The notes: a model not told the origin generated them from the letters alone. Positions 1-9,057 are shown, counted from the stretch's first letter. The stretch is DNA of 64,000 nucleotides from an uncultured Sinobacteraceae bacterium (GCA_937902995.1 CALEKY010000046.1:1-64000); one strand, 5' to 3'. Translations and numbers: made by a program.

Positions 1-1943
1 TCGGTCATTTCGCACTCATCCTCGCGTTCTGCCTGACGCTGCCGCAGGCGTTCTTCGGTCTCGCCGGTGCGCATTGGCGCTGCGAGCCTTGGGCAGCGCT
101 GGCCAATCGTGCGGCAATCGGTCACCTCGTCTTCGCGCTCGTCGCCTTCGGCGGGCTGGCGAATGCGTTCTTGCACGACGATTTTTCCGTGTTGTACGTC
201 GCGAGCAACTCGAACTCGCAGCTTCCGACTTTCTACAAGTTCGCCGCGGTGTGGGGCGCGCACGAGGGTTCGTTATTGCTCTGGGTCGTCGTGCAGGCGC
301 TGTGGACGTTCTCGGTCGTCGTGTTCAGCCGCAACTTGCCATGGACGTTCACGGCTCGCGTCGTCGGTGTGCTCGGATTCGTCAGTGCCGGCTTCGGTTT
401 GTTCATTCTGACAACTTCCAATCCGTTCGAACGCTTGTGGCCGGCGGTGCTCGACGGCCGCGATCTGAATCCCCTGCTTCAGGACCCAGGGCTCGTGATC
501 CATCCGCCGATGCAATACACGGGCTACATCGGCATGTCGGTGCCGTTCGCCTTTGCCATGGCCGCGATGCTCGAAGGCAAGCTCGATTCGCTTTGGGCGC
601 GCTGGGTGCGTCCGTGGGCGACGTGCGCGTGGATGTTCCTGACGATCGGCATCACGCTCGGCAGCTGGTGGGCGTATTACGAGCTGGGTTGGGGCGGTTG
701 GTGGTTCTGGGATCCGGTCGAAAACGCCTCGTTCATGCCATGGCTGATCGCAACGGCGCTCATTCATTCGCTTGCTGTCACCGAGAAGCGCGGACTGTTC
801 AAGAGCTGGACGCTGCTGCTTGCGATCACCGGTTTCTCGTTGTCGGTGCTCGGTACCTTCCTCGTACGCTCGGGCATCATCGAATCCGTGCACGCGTTTG
901 CGAGCGATCCCGAGCGCGGCCGCTTCATTCTCATCTTCCTTGGTTTGTGTGTCGGTACCGCATTGACGCTCTATGCCTGGCGCGCACCGCTGTTCAAGTC
1001 GAACGCCGGATTCGCGCCGGTGTCGCGCGAGTCGTTCCTGCTGCTCAACAACGTGCTGCTCGTTGCTGCGACGCTGCTGATCCTACTCGGCACCCTGTAT
1101 CCGATGTTCCTCGACTTGTTCAATCTCGGCAGGATCTCGGTCGGACCGCCGTACTTCAACGTGGCGTTTCTGATTCCGATGCTGCCGCTCATTTTGCTGA
1201 TCGCACCCGGCATGCACGCCGAGTGGAAGAAGGCGAGCTTCGACCGCCTAGGCCGGCTGATTGCGATCTTGGGCGTGGCCGCGCTCGTGCTCGGCATTAC
1301 GGTACCGACCCTCGTTTACGGCTGGCATTCCGTGCTGACGGTCGTCGGTATCGCAATCGCGTTGTGGATTGCGTTCTCGTCGCTGATCGAGCCCGTGCAG
1401 CGGTGGCGTAAGGGTCATTCCTTGTCGGCAAGCATGCTCGGCATGTGCGTCGCTCATTTCGGACTGGCGCTGTTCGTACTCGGTGCGACGACCGTGGAAT
1501 CGTGGAGCGAGCAAGTCGACTTGAGTCTCCGACCCGGCCAATCGGCGCAGCTCGGCGAGCACACTTTCGCCATGACGAGAGTGCGCGACGTGCAAGGTCC
1601 GAACTATGACGCCGTGGAAGCGGAGGTCGTGATTTCGAAAAGCGGTAAGCAAGTGGCCGTCGTGCATCCGCAAAAGCGCATCTATCGCGTCCAGCGCATG
1701 CCGATGACGGAAGCCGGCATTGCGAACGACTGGAATCGGCATTTGCTCGTCTCGATGGGGGATCCGCTGGGCGACGATGCATGGAGCGTGCGCTTGCAGT
1801 ACAAGCCGATGGTGCGGTTCATTTGGATGGGCGCTTTCGTAATGGCTTTCGGAGGGCTTGTGGCCATGCTCGATCGTCGTTATCGACAACGCGTCATGGC
1901 GAACGAGCCCAAGGCTGCGGCCGCTGAGCCGAGCACGGTCTGA
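1..1943 (+). CDS. ccmF: Cytochrome c maturation heme lyase subunit CcmF (5' partial)
   Basis: Integral membrane subunit of the CcmF/CcmH heme ligation complex, which attaches heme to CXXCH motifs of apocytochrome c in the periplasm. The reading frame is open from base 3 and begins GHFALIL, which matches the family a few residues after the normal start, so only a handful of codons lie outside the window. About 646 residues are visible, close to full family length. Many hydrophobic segments are present. The tryptophan-rich WWD heme-handling motif (WGGWWFWDPVENASFMPWL) lies near visible residue 229. A periplasmic domain precedes the last membrane helix and a basic tail. ccmG follows after 2 bases, so the operon is transcribed from upstream. 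Identity is secure. Confidence 0.96.
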   Translation, partial: GHFALILAFCLTLPQAFFGLAGAHWRCEPWAALANRAAIGHLVFALVAFGGLANAFLHDDFSVLYVASNSNSQLPTFYKFAAVWGAHEGSLLLWVVVQALWTFSVVVFSRNLPWTFTARVVGVLGFVSAGFGLFILTTSNPFERLWPAVLDGRDLNPLLQDPGLVIHPPMQYTGYIGMSVPFAFAMAAMLEGKLDSLWARWVRPWATCAWMFLTIGITLGSWWAYYELGWGGWWFWDPVENASFMPWLIATALIHSLAVTEKRGLFKSWTLLLAITGFSLSVLGTFLVRSGIIESVHAFASDPERGRFILIFLGLCVGTALTLYAWRAPLFKSNAGFAPVSRESFLLLNNVLLVAATLLILLGTLYPMFLDLFNLGRISVGPPYFNVAFLIPMLPLILLIAPGMHAEWKKASFDRLGRLIAILGVAALVLGITVPTLVYGWHSVLTVVGIAIALWIAFSSLIEPVQRWRKGHSLSASMLGMCVAHFGLALFVLGATTVESWSEQVDLSLRPGQSAQLGEHTFAMTRVRDVQGPNYDAVEAEVVISKSGKQVAVVHPQKRIYRVQRMPMTEAGIANDWNRHLLVSMGDPLGDDAWSVRLQYKPMVRFIWMGAFVMAFGGLVAMLDRRYRQRVMANEPKAAAAEPSTV

Positions 1944-1945
1944 CT

Positions 1946-2470
1946 ATGTGGCGCTACATCGTTCCCATCGCCGTCTTCGTCACGTTGCTCGGGTTCTTCT
2001 ATTTCGGACTCGGTCGCGACCAACAGACATTACCTTCGCCGCTGATCGGCAAACCTGCGCCCGTATTCAGCCTCCCGACGGTCGAAGACCCGACGAAGAT
2101 CGTCTCGAACGAGGAGTTCGCAGGCAGGCCGTACTTGCTCAACGTCTGGGGAACCTGGTGCCCGGAGTGCCGGTACGAACACGACGTGCTGCTCGAGATC
2201 CAACGCCGTCAGGATGTGGCCATCATCGGGTTCGATTGGAAGGACGAGCTCGACGCGGCCCAGCGCTGGCTGACCCAACTCGGCAATCCATATACGGTGA
2301 CGGTGTTCGATGCCGAAGGACGTGCTGCCATCGACTGGGGTGTCTATGGCGCTCCCGAGTCGTTTCTCGTGGATGCGCGCGGCATCATCGTCGAGAAACA
2401 TGTCGGGGCGCTCACGATGCAGATTTGGGAGAACAAGTTTCTGCCCAAGCTGAAGGAGACGCGCGAGTGA
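1946..2470 (+). CDS. ccmG: Cytochrome c biogenesis thiol:disulfide oxidoreductase CcmG/DsbE
   Basis: Membrane-anchored periplasmic thioredoxin-fold protein that keeps apocytochrome c or CcmH cysteines reduced for heme attachment. It has 174 residues, the usual family length. An N-terminal membrane anchor (residues 4-20) is followed by a thioredoxin fold. The active site is WCPEC with Cys72 and Cys75, in the context GTWCPECRYEH. The CcmG-type cis-proline region (GVYGAPESFLVD) is present. It starts 2 bases after the ccmF stop. Its stop codon overlaps the GTG start of ccmH, indicating translational coupling. Confidence 0.95.
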   Translation: MWRYIVPIAVFVTLLGFFYFGLGRDQQTLPSPLIGKPAPVFSLPTVEDPTKIVSNEEFAGRPYLLNVWGTWCPECRYEHDVLLEIQRRQDVAIIGFDWKDELDAAQRWLTQLGNPYTVTVFDAEGRAAIDWGVYGAPESFLVDARGIIVEKHVGALTMQIWENKFLPKLKETRE

Positions 2471-2895
2471 GGGCCTTCATCTGCACCTTGCTGCTGTTGA
2501 CCGGCACGTTCGCGTTCGCAATGGATGCGGAGATCGCATTCGACGATCCGGCTCAGCTCGAGCGCTACAACAATCTGAATCAACAACTGCGGTGCTTGAA
2601 GTGCCGTTTCGAGTCCATCGCCGATTCGCCGCTGCCCATCGCTGCGGATCTGCGTCGGCAGGTGAAGGAGTTGATGATTGCCGGTAAGAGCGACGAAGAA
2701 ATCCTGCAGTTCATGACCGAACGCTACGGAGAATACGTGCTCTACAAACCGCCGTTGTCGTCGCGGACGTGGCTGTTGTGGGCAGCGCCGGTGGTCTTGC
2801 TCGTCGGCGGCATCGTTGCAGCGTTCGTCGTGATCGCGCGCAAAGCCCGCTTGCCGGACACGGATCCGGCGGATCCCGGACTGGGAACTTCATGA
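2467..2895 (+). CDS. ccmH: Cytochrome c maturation protein CcmH
   Basis: Membrane-anchored thiol oxidoreductase of the heme ligation complex that handles the cysteines of apocytochrome c. I chose the GTG at 2467, which overlaps the ccmG stop as GTGA; it gives 142 residues beginning with a clean signal peptide (to about residue 19). The family motif LRCLKC is present with Cys43 and Cys46. A three-helix domain follows, then one C-terminal membrane helix (about residues 105-127) and a short basic tail. This is the short form, with CcmI encoded separately just downstream. The stop overlaps the ccmI ATG. Confidence 0.94.
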   Translation: MRAFICTLLLLTGTFAFAMDAEIAFDDPAQLERYNNLNQQLRCLKCRFESIADSPLPIAADLRRQVKELMIAGKSDEEILQFMTERYGEYVLYKPPLSSRTWLLWAAPVVLLVGGIVAAFVVIARKARLPDTDPADPGLGTS

Positions 2896-3908
2896 AGACG
2901 TTCGTCATCGTTTGCGCCGCAATGGTTGCGGCAGCCTTGTTGTGGCTGATCGTTCCTCTGGTGAGAACGAAAGCCGCCGGCGGCGAGCCACCACGGAAGG
3001 CGGAGCGCTTGGCACCGGCGAGTCTCGTCCTGCTGGTCGTGCCGGCACTGGCCGCCGTGATGTATGCAAGTCTCAGTAACTGGGACTGGCGCCGCACCCA
3101 GGCAACTGATTTGCTCTCGCAACTCGAAAATCGGCTGCAATCGAATCCCGAGGACTTGGACGGTTGGCTGCTTCTGGGACGCTCGTACGCGCAAATGGAA
3201 ATGTACGCAAAAGCGGTGAACGCTTACGAACGCGCTTACACCCTGAGCCGCGGAGAGAATTTCGAAGCTTTGATCGGGCTGGCTGAGACACTTGCCGTGA
3301 CGGATCAGAACGCGCTAGCGGGCCGCGCAGGTCAGCTTTTCGAGCAGGCGCTCGCACGGGCACCGAACCATCCGAAGGCGTTGTGGTACGGCGCCATTGC
3401 CGCGCTTCAGGCGAACGATCTGCGCAAGGGGCGCGATCGGTTGCAACTGCTGTTGGCGCAGAACCCCCCACCGGAGATTCGCGACCTTCTGCAACGACAG
3501 ATTCAGGATTTGAACGAACAGATCGGCGAGGTCGCGGACAACGCCGGCGAGGGCGCAGCGACCGGCCGATCAATTCAGGTGGCGGTGTCGATCGCCCCCG
3601 AGATCGAGCGACAGATCAAGGAGCCGCTCACATTGTTCGTGCTCGCGCGCGATCCGGCCGGCGGCCCGCCGCTCGCCGTGCAGCGACACAGCTCCGCGCA
3701 ACTTCCTTTCACCGTGCAGCTCACCGAACGAGATGCAATGACGCCGTCGCGAACGCTCGCGAGCCTCGAGCGCGTACAGGTCGTCGCGCGCCTGTCGCGA
3801 TCCGGTACGCCCCAGGCACAAAGCGGGGACTTCTTCGGCGAGGCAGACTACGAGTTCGGCAAGGATGCGGGCACGTTGAATATCCGCATCGACCAGACGG
3901 TGCCTTGA
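2892..3908 (+). CDS. ccmI: Cytochrome c maturation apocytochrome chaperone CcmI
   Basis: Membrane protein with TPR repeats that binds the C-terminus of apocytochrome c and delivers it to the CcmF/H ligase. The ATG at 2892 overlaps the ccmH stop (ATGA) and gives 338 residues. Two membrane helices lie near residues 3-23 and 40-57. TPR-like repeats with the usual small/aromatic pattern (LDGWLLLGRSYAQMEMYAKAV) run from about residue 80 to 200. A beta-rich periplasmic C-terminal domain, typical of gammaproteobacterial CcmI, runs from about 230 to the end. It is the last gene of the ccm operon; 27 bases separate it from the next gene. Confidence 0.92.
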   Translation: MKTFVIVCAAMVAAALLWLIVPLVRTKAAGGEPPRKAERLAPASLVLLVVPALAAVMYASLSNWDWRRTQATDLLSQLENRLQSNPEDLDGWLLLGRSYAQMEMYAKAVNAYERAYTLSRGENFEALIGLAETLAVTDQNALAGRAGQLFEQALARAPNHPKALWYGAIAALQANDLRKGRDRLQLLLAQNPPPEIRDLLQRQIQDLNEQIGEVADNAGEGAATGRSIQVAVSIAPEIERQIKEPLTLFVLARDPAGGPPLAVQRHSSAQLPFTVQLTERDAMTPSRTLASLERVQVVARLSRSGTPQAQSGDFFGEADYEFGKDAGTLNIRIDQTVP

Positions 3909-3935
3909 TACGTGCAAAGCAAGTAAGCTGCCTCA

Positions 3936-4820
3936 ATGTCGACGATTTCGAAGATTTCTTTCTCCACGCTCCCCTCCATGGTGCCGGCGTACGCCCGTGT
4001 CCTGCTGGGGAAGAAGCCTTATTCCGCACCGCCGGGTACGGTGGTGACGCCGATCGAGCTCGAAGTGCGCAAGGTCAAGATTTCGCCGTCGCACTTGCAG
4101 CGCTACCGGGAGGTCTGTGCCGTTCCCGATTCGTCGCGCCTGCCTCCGGCGTATCTCCACACCGTGGCGATGCCGTTGCACATGCAGCTCTTCATCGCCG
4201 AGAAATTTCCGGTGAAGGTGCTCGGGCTCATTCACTTGCGCAACACGATTCGGGTTTACCGCGACGTGACGCCCGATGTCCCGCTCACGCTCACCGTGTA
4301 TTTCGACACGCTGCGCATCACCGATATGGGACAGGAGTACGACTTCACGACTCGCTATTCGGCTGACGGCGAAGTGGTGTGGGAAGAGGTCAGCACGATG
4401 TTCGCGCGCGGCAACACGCCGCCGAAGGAAGGCTCGAAGCGTCCGTCGATCGAGCGCTCGAACCATCCGGCGACGGGCGTCACGGTCGATACGCTCGACA
4501 TCGCCGAGAACACCGGCTGGCGCTACGCGCGCGTGTCGGGCGATTTCAATCCGATTCATCTCACTGCGCGTACCGCACAAATGTTCGGTTTCAAGCAAGC
4601 CGTCGCACACGGGATGTGGTCGATGGGCCGCTGCCTCGGCGCTGCTGCGGCGCAGCTTCCCGCCGGGAGCATTCAGGTCGACACGCAATTCAAGTTGCCG
4701 GTCTACTTGCCTTCGCAGGCGCTTGCCCGCACTTGGCCCGTCGACAACGGTATCGACATTTCGATGTGCACGCCGCGCGGCGATCGTCTGCATCTGTCGA
4801 TGCAGGTGCGCAAAATTTAG
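3936..4820 (+). CDS. MaoC-family (hot-dog fold) hydratase/dehydratase
   Basis: Probable (R)-specific enoyl-CoA hydratase or related acyl-thioester dehydratase of the MaoC family. It has 294 residues, consistent with two hot-dog modules. The C-terminal half carries the hydratase-2 signature at about residue 199 (YARVSGDFNPIHL), followed by the conserved AVAHGMWSMG segment. The Asp and His of DFNPIH are the expected catalytic pair. The N-terminal half resembles the degenerate first hot dog of double-domain members. It lies between the ccm operon and the catabolic island and has no copy of the island operator, so it may serve general acyl-CoA metabolism. The substrate is unknown. Confidence 0.85.
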   Translation: MSTISKISFSTLPSMVPAYARVLLGKKPYSAPPGTVVTPIELEVRKVKISPSHLQRYREVCAVPDSSRLPPAYLHTVAMPLHMQLFIAEKFPVKVLGLIHLRNTIRVYRDVTPDVPLTLTVYFDTLRITDMGQEYDFTTRYSADGEVVWEEVSTMFARGNTPPKEGSKRPSIERSNHPATGVTVDTLDIAENTGWRYARVSGDFNPIHLTARTAQMFGFKQAVAHGMWSMGRCLGAAAAQLPAGSIQVDTQFKLPVYLPSQALARTWPVDNGIDISMCTPRGDRLHLSMQVRKI

Positions 4821-4831
4821 CGAGATTTCTC

Positions 4832-5380
4832 ATGGAACTGCTCGAAGGCATTCGCAGCCGCACTTCGGCGCTCAAACTCGCTGATCCAGGTCCTTCGCAC
4901 GAGGATCTCCAGAAAATCATCGCGGCAGGTACTCGAGCGCCCGATCACGGGCGGTTGCGCCCCTGGCGATTCGTCGTGCTGGAAGGCGATGCGCGCAAGA
5001 AGCTCGGCGATGCCATGGCGGCGCTGCTGCGCGAGAAGAATCCCGCAGCGACCGAATCGCAGCTCGCGGCCGAAGCGGCGAAACCGCTTCGTGCGCCCAC
5101 GATCATTGCAGTCGGCGCGAAGATCACGAAAGGCAAGATTCCAGAGATCGAGCAGGTGTGTGCAGTCGCTGCGGCGATTCAAAACATGTTCCTGGCAGCA
5201 CACGCGCTCGGTTATGGCGCGATGTGGAAGACCGGTGCGGCGGCGTATGCGCCGAGCGTGAAGGCATTGCTCGGGTTCGCGCCGGAAGATCACATCGTCG
5301 GATATCTGTATCTCGGGACGACGGTGTCCCCGGGACCGCTCGTCGAAGCGCCAACCACCGACGTCGTGCGCTGGCTGTGA
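4832..5380 (+). CDS. Nitroreductase family protein, YdjA-like
   Basis: Small FMN-dependent NAD(P)H oxidoreductase of the nitroreductase superfamily. It has 182 residues, matching the compact YdjA subgroup (about 183). Family features include the N-terminal RSRTSALKL segment, the FMN-contacting APDHGRLRPWRF stretch near residue 36, the mid-protein dimer helix (AAAIQNMFLAAHALGYGAMWKTG) and the late GYLYLG strand. It starts 11 bases after the MaoC-like gene and probably shares its transcript. A GC hairpin lies 60 bases downstream. The physiological substrate is unknown for most of the family. Confidence 0.88.
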   Translation: MELLEGIRSRTSALKLADPGPSHEDLQKIIAAGTRAPDHGRLRPWRFVVLEGDARKKLGDAMAALLREKNPAATESQLAAEAAKPLRAPTIIAVGAKITKGKIPEIEQVCAVAAAIQNMFLAAHALGYGAMWKTGAAAYAPSVKALLGFAPEDHIVGYLYLGTTVSPGPLVEAPTTDVVRWL

Positions 5381-5439
5381 CGCCAGCTCCCTTCGTTTCT
5401 ACGCCCAGATTTCCTGACCTCCTTATTAAATAAGTACGA

Positions 5440-5468
5440 GCGACCGCGCGGCGGCTGTGCGCGGTCGC
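5440..5468 (+). terminator. Hairpin after nitroreductase gene
   Basis: Perfect 10-bp inverted repeat, GCGACCGCGC (5440-5449) and GCGCGGTCGC (5459-5468), with a 9-base loop, followed by a moderately T-rich stretch (CGGTTTCCTTTGG). It sits 60 bases after the nitroreductase stop and before the first operator of the catabolic island, so it probably insulates the two. The U-tract is imperfect. Confidence 0.6.
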
Positions 5469-5585
5469 CGGTTTCCTTTGGTCCTGCAACGGTCTAGACG
5501 CGAGTCGCACGCCGGACGTCCCGCGTCTGTAATCGCCCCTCCCGGCGCGCGCATGCGAGTCGATTCCTCATCCCGGCCTAGTGAC

Positions 5586-5610
5586 TTGTGTTATGAGACT
5601 GTCGAATGCT
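5586..5610. promoter_or_regulatory. Operator-like motif copy A (upstream of thiolase gene)
   Basis: Reads TTGTGTTATGAGACT on the plus strand, followed by GTCGAATGCT. It matches the island consensus TTGCATTATRAGACTYAYA in its core (TTATGAGACT) and partly in the flanking TTG. It lies 57 bases upstream of the thiolase start at 5667, in the 286-base gap after the nitroreductase. I see no convincing -35/-10 pair around this copy. The rest of the gap holds the terminator hairpin and nothing else recognisable. Confidence 0.5.
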
Positions 5611-5666
5611 AGGCTCGCCGCCAGCACAGGTCGGCAAGAACGCGGCCCATCGCACGTGCAGCAAAC

Positions 5667-6839
5667 ATGACAACGGTTTATTTGTTCGACGCGCTGCGCA
5701 CGCCGCGCGGCAAAGCGCGTCCCGACGGGGGACTTGCGCAGCTCAAGCCGCAGGAGCTGGTGCGTCAGCTGTACGTGACATTGAACGAGCGTTGCGGCGG
5801 CAAGGCCGCGGCGGCCGAGGCACTGCTGTTGGGCTGCGTCGGTCAGATCGGTGCACAAGGCGGCAACATTGCGCTCGTCTCCAAACTCTATGGCGAGCTG
5901 CCGGATAACATGTCCGCGTACACGCTGAACAACTATTGCGTGTCGAGCTTGTCGGCCATCGGGCAGGCGGCGGCGAAGATTGCTGCGGGACAAGCGGAGC
6001 GCGTTCTCGCGGGCGGTGTCGAGATGATGTCGCGTGTGGCCTTCATGGCCGATGGCGCCGACTTTTACCAAGACGCAACCATGCCTATGCGGGCACGCTA
6101 TGTCCCTGTCGCGATTGCGGCGGATCGTTTGGCGGAGAACGAAGGCATCGATAGAGAGGCATTGGATGCGTGCGCGTTCGAATCTCATCGACGTGCGGCA
6201 GCGGCAGAGGCCGATCCGAAGCTCATTCGGTCGCGAGTATCCGTGAAGAACGCCGATGGCACGACAGCGCTCGCGGCCGACGAGTGCGTGCGACCGCAGA
6301 CGACGCGCGAGAGTCTTGCGGCGATGAAGCCTGCCTTTGCAGAGCTTGCGCCGGCGTATGCACATGCGCTGGATCGACCGATCGATCATCGACACACGAT
6401 TGCGCATGCGCCGCCCATTTGCGACGGCGCCTCGCTGGCGCTCGTTGGCGGAAAGAGCGATTCCCTGCGGCCACGTGCACGCATCGTCGCGTACTCGGAA
6501 ATCGGCGGAGATCCGTACGCTTCGCTGTTGGCGGGCTTCGATGCAATGGACCGCGTGCTGGCGCGTGCCGGAATGAAGCTCGCGGATATCGAGTACATCG
6601 AGTTCATGGAGGCGTTCGCCGTAACGATTGCCAAGTTCTTGCGCGATCGCGAGGTCGATCCGGCACGCGTGAACGTCGGAGGAGGGCATTTGGCAAAAGG
6701 TCATCCGATGGGCGCGAGCGGCGGCATCTTGTTGTCTTCGTTGCTCGACGTGCTCGAAGCGCGCGATGCCACGACCGGTATGGTCGTCGCGAGCGGCGCA
6801 TCCGGCATCGGTGCGGCAATGATCGTCGAGCGCGTCTAA
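5667..6839 (+). CDS. Thiolase family protein (acetyl-CoA acyltransferase-like)
   Basis: Thiolase-fold protein of 390 residues, probably cleaving a 3-oxoacyl-CoA in a beta-oxidation-like step. The acyl-accepting cysteine is Cys91 in the context NNYCVSSLSAIGQA. The EAFA loop and the catalytic histidine motif (GGGHLAKGHPMGASGG) are present. The C-terminal segment, usually CxGxGxG with the second catalytic cysteine, reads ASGASGIGAAM, so that cysteine is missing. The start is the ATG in MTTVYLFDALRTPRGK, a standard thiolase N-terminus. It is the first gene of a run with the flavoprotein and a second thiolase, 57 bases after operator copy A. Confidence 0.87.
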   Translation: MTTVYLFDALRTPRGKARPDGGLAQLKPQELVRQLYVTLNERCGGKAAAAEALLLGCVGQIGAQGGNIALVSKLYGELPDNMSAYTLNNYCVSSLSAIGQAAAKIAAGQAERVLAGGVEMMSRVAFMADGADFYQDATMPMRARYVPVAIAADRLAENEGIDREALDACAFESHRRAAAAEADPKLIRSRVSVKNADGTTALAADECVRPQTTRESLAAMKPAFAELAPAYAHALDRPIDHRHTIAHAPPICDGASLALVGGKSDSLRPRARIVAYSEIGGDPYASLLAGFDAMDRVLARAGMKLADIEYIEFMEAFAVTIAKFLRDREVDPARVNVGGGHLAKGHPMGASGGILLSSLLDVLEARDATTGMVVASGASGIGAAMIVERV

Positions 6840-6850
6840 CGAGTGCCTCC

Positions 6851-7819
6851 ATGAGCGATTTCTCGAAACGTGCTTGGCCGTTCCCGATGCGGCTGCCCGT
6901 GTTTGCGGCGCCCATGTTCCTCGTTTCCGGACCCGAGCTCGTCATTGCCGCATGCGAGGCTGGAATCGGCGCCGCGTTTCCGACGCCGAACTGCCGCACG
7001 ACCGAGGACCTCGATCAATGGATGACGGCGATCACGCGCGCGCTCAGCGAGCGCTCGCAACAGGCAGGTGCTCGCACACCGGGTCCATGGGCCGCGAATC
7101 TCGTGACGCATTCGACGAATAGCCGGCTGAACGACGATCTCGAGCTCGTGCGGCGACATCGTCCGCCGATCGTGATCACTGCGCTCGGCTCGCCGAAGCC
7201 TGCGATCCCGATCGTGCACGAGTACGGTGGATTGGTGTTCGCGGACGTCGTGAATTTGAAGCTTGCTCGTAAAGCGGCGGAAGCGGGCGCCGATGGGTTG
7301 GTTTGCGTTTGTGCCGGTGCCGGCGGGCATACGGGACATTTGAGTCCGTTTGCTTTCATCTCTGCGGTACGCGAATTCTTTCACGGCTGGATCGCGGTCG
7401 GCGGCGGCATCTGCGACGGTGCGGGCATTGCTGGGGCGCTCGCCGCAGGCGCCGACTTCGTCTATATGGGCACGCGATTCTTGGCGTCGCGCGAGAGTTT
7501 GGCGGTTCCGGATTACAAGCAGATGGTCGTCGATTGCGGAACGGACGATCTCGTCATCAGTGCGGCAGTGACCGGGACGCCCGCTTCGTGGCTGCGACCG
7601 AGCCTCGAGCGACATGGCGTCGATCCGGCCGGACAAGTGACGCGCAACTACGATGCTCGCAATGATGTCGCCAAGCGTTGGCGGGATCTCTGGGCGTGCG
7701 GTCAAGGTCTGCAGACGATTCATGCGGTCGAACCGGTCGCCGCGATCGTCGACCGGCTCGAAGACGAATACTTGAGTGCCCGTGCACGGTTTCGAAGCTT
7801 GATGTTGGAGTCCACATGA
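6851..7819 (+). CDS. Nitronate monooxygenase (2-nitropropane dioxygenase) family flavoprotein
   Basis: FMN-binding TIM-barrel protein of the nitronate monooxygenase/2-nitropropane dioxygenase family. The ATG at 6851, 11 bases after the thiolase stop, gives 322 residues. Visible family marks are the N-terminal P-x-F-x-A-P-M-F segment, the phosphate-binding GAGGHTGH motif near residue 155, the AVGGGICDG strand near 180 and the ADFVYMGTRF motif near 205. Members next to fatty-acid or steroid genes often act on enoyl-CoA-like or unknown substrates, so nitronate need not be the true substrate. Its stop overlaps the next start (ATGA), linking it tightly to thiolase 2. Confidence 0.85.
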   Translation: MSDFSKRAWPFPMRLPVFAAPMFLVSGPELVIAACEAGIGAAFPTPNCRTTEDLDQWMTAITRALSERSQQAGARTPGPWAANLVTHSTNSRLNDDLELVRRHRPPIVITALGSPKPAIPIVHEYGGLVFADVVNLKLARKAAEAGADGLVCVCAGAGGHTGHLSPFAFISAVREFFHGWIAVGGGICDGAGIAGALAAGADFVYMGTRFLASRESLAVPDYKQMVVDCGTDDLVISAAVTGTPASWLRPSLERHGVDPAGQVTRNYDARNDVAKRWRDLWACGQGLQTIHAVEPVAAIVDRLEDEYLSARARFRSLMLEST

Positions 7820-9048
7820 ATACCCGAGTGTACTTGTTAGGCGGTTACCAAACCGACTTCGCCGAGAACTGGGCGCGTAACGGCATCGAGATCGCCGATG
7901 CCATGCGGCATACCGTGCTCAAAGGACTCGAGGAAACGAAGCTCGAACCGCAGGATATCGAAGTGGCGCACGTCGGCAATTTCGCCGGCGAGCTGTTCTG
8001 CAACCAGGGACACATGGGCGGATTGTTCGCTGCATCTCATCCCGCCTTTGCCGGTATCCCGGCGTCGCGTCACGAAGGCGCATGTGCATCGGGAAGCCTT
8101 GCGCTTCTCGCGGCAGCTGCCGAGATCGAAGCAGGTCGCTATGGTTTGGCGGCGGTCGTCGGCATCGAGCAGATGCGCAACGTGTCGGGCGAACAAGCAG
8201 CGCAATTCATCGGCGGACCGGCGATGTGGAGCGGTCATGAGTACACGGACGCCCGCTATCCGTGGCCGCGCGTCTTCAGCGACGTGGCGGACGAATACGA
8301 CCGGCGCTTCGGTCTGAAGCAGGAGCATCTGGCGCGGATCGCGGAGATCAATTTCAGCAACGGCCGTCGCAACCCGAATGCGCAGACGCGTCGTTGGACG
8401 TTCAACGAGCGCAGCTTCACGATGGATGACGAAGCGAACCCGGTTATCGAGGGGCGCATCCGAAAGCAAGACTGCGGACAAATCACGGACGGCGCTGCGG
8501 TCGTATTCCTCGCCAACGAATCGAAGGCACGCGAGTATGCCGAGCGACTCGGCATCGGCATCGAAGCACTGCCGTACATCAAGGGATGGGGTCACCGCAC
8601 GGCGCCGATTTCCTATGCGGCGAAGATCCGCGAGAGCGAAGGGCAGCCTTATGTCTTTCCGCACGTCCGCGGCGCTATCACAGATGCTTTCCGACGTGCC
8701 GGCATCAGCGGTGTGGACGCTCTGGACGGCATCGAAACGCACGACTGCTTTACCAGCACCGAGTACATGGCGATCGATCATTTCGGTATCACCGAACCCG
8801 GCCAGAGCTGGCGCGCAATCGAGAACGGCGACATCGAGATCGGCGGTCGCATTCCGATCAATCCGAGCGGCGGCTTGATCGGCCTCGGCCATCCTGTCGG
8901 CGCTACGGGGGTACGCATGGTGCTCGATGCGTTCAAGCAAACCACCGGTACGGCAGGGAGCTATCAGGTCGAGAATGCGCGCACGTTCGCCACGCTGAAC
9001 ATCGGCGGCAGCGCGACGACGACCGTCGTCTTCATCATCGGACGCTAA
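7816..9048 (+). CDS. SCP2/SCPx-type thiolase-like protein
   Basis: Thiolase-fold protein of 410 residues resembling the SCP2-thiolase branch used in sterol and branched-chain acyl-CoA breakdown. The start at 7816 overlaps the preceding stop. The nucleophilic cysteine is Cys90 in HEGACASGSLAL, and the histidine motif is GLIGLGHPVGATG near residue 357. The C-terminus reads TLNIGGSATTTVV, with no second catalytic cysteine. That loss is shared by aldolase-type members (Ltp2) that pair with a DUF35 protein, but no DUF35 gene is visible here. A GC hairpin follows 9 bases after the stop. Confidence 0.85.
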   Translation: MNTRVYLLGGYQTDFAENWARNGIEIADAMRHTVLKGLEETKLEPQDIEVAHVGNFAGELFCNQGHMGGLFAASHPAFAGIPASRHEGACASGSLALLAAAAEIEAGRYGLAAVVGIEQMRNVSGEQAAQFIGGPAMWSGHEYTDARYPWPRVFSDVADEYDRRFGLKQEHLARIAEINFSNGRRNPNAQTRRWTFNERSFTMDDEANPVIEGRIRKQDCGQITDGAAVVFLANESKAREYAERLGIGIEALPYIKGWGHRTAPISYAAKIRESEGQPYVFPHVRGAITDAFRRAGISGVDALDGIETHDCFTSTEYMAIDHFGITEPGQSWRAIENGDIEIGGRIPINPSGGLIGLGHPVGATGVRMVLDAFKQTTGTAGSYQVENARTFATLNIGGSATTTVVFIIGR

Positions 9049-9057
9049 ACGCGTCTC

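Noticed and set aside
74..1411. Plus-strand reading frame overlapping ccmF
   Set aside because: Shadow frame with Arg-rich composition; ccmF in another frame is clear.
5422..5434. AT-rich palindrome CTTATTAAATAAG
   Set aside because: Considered as an operator; single occurrence, lies before the terminator, and does not match the island motif.
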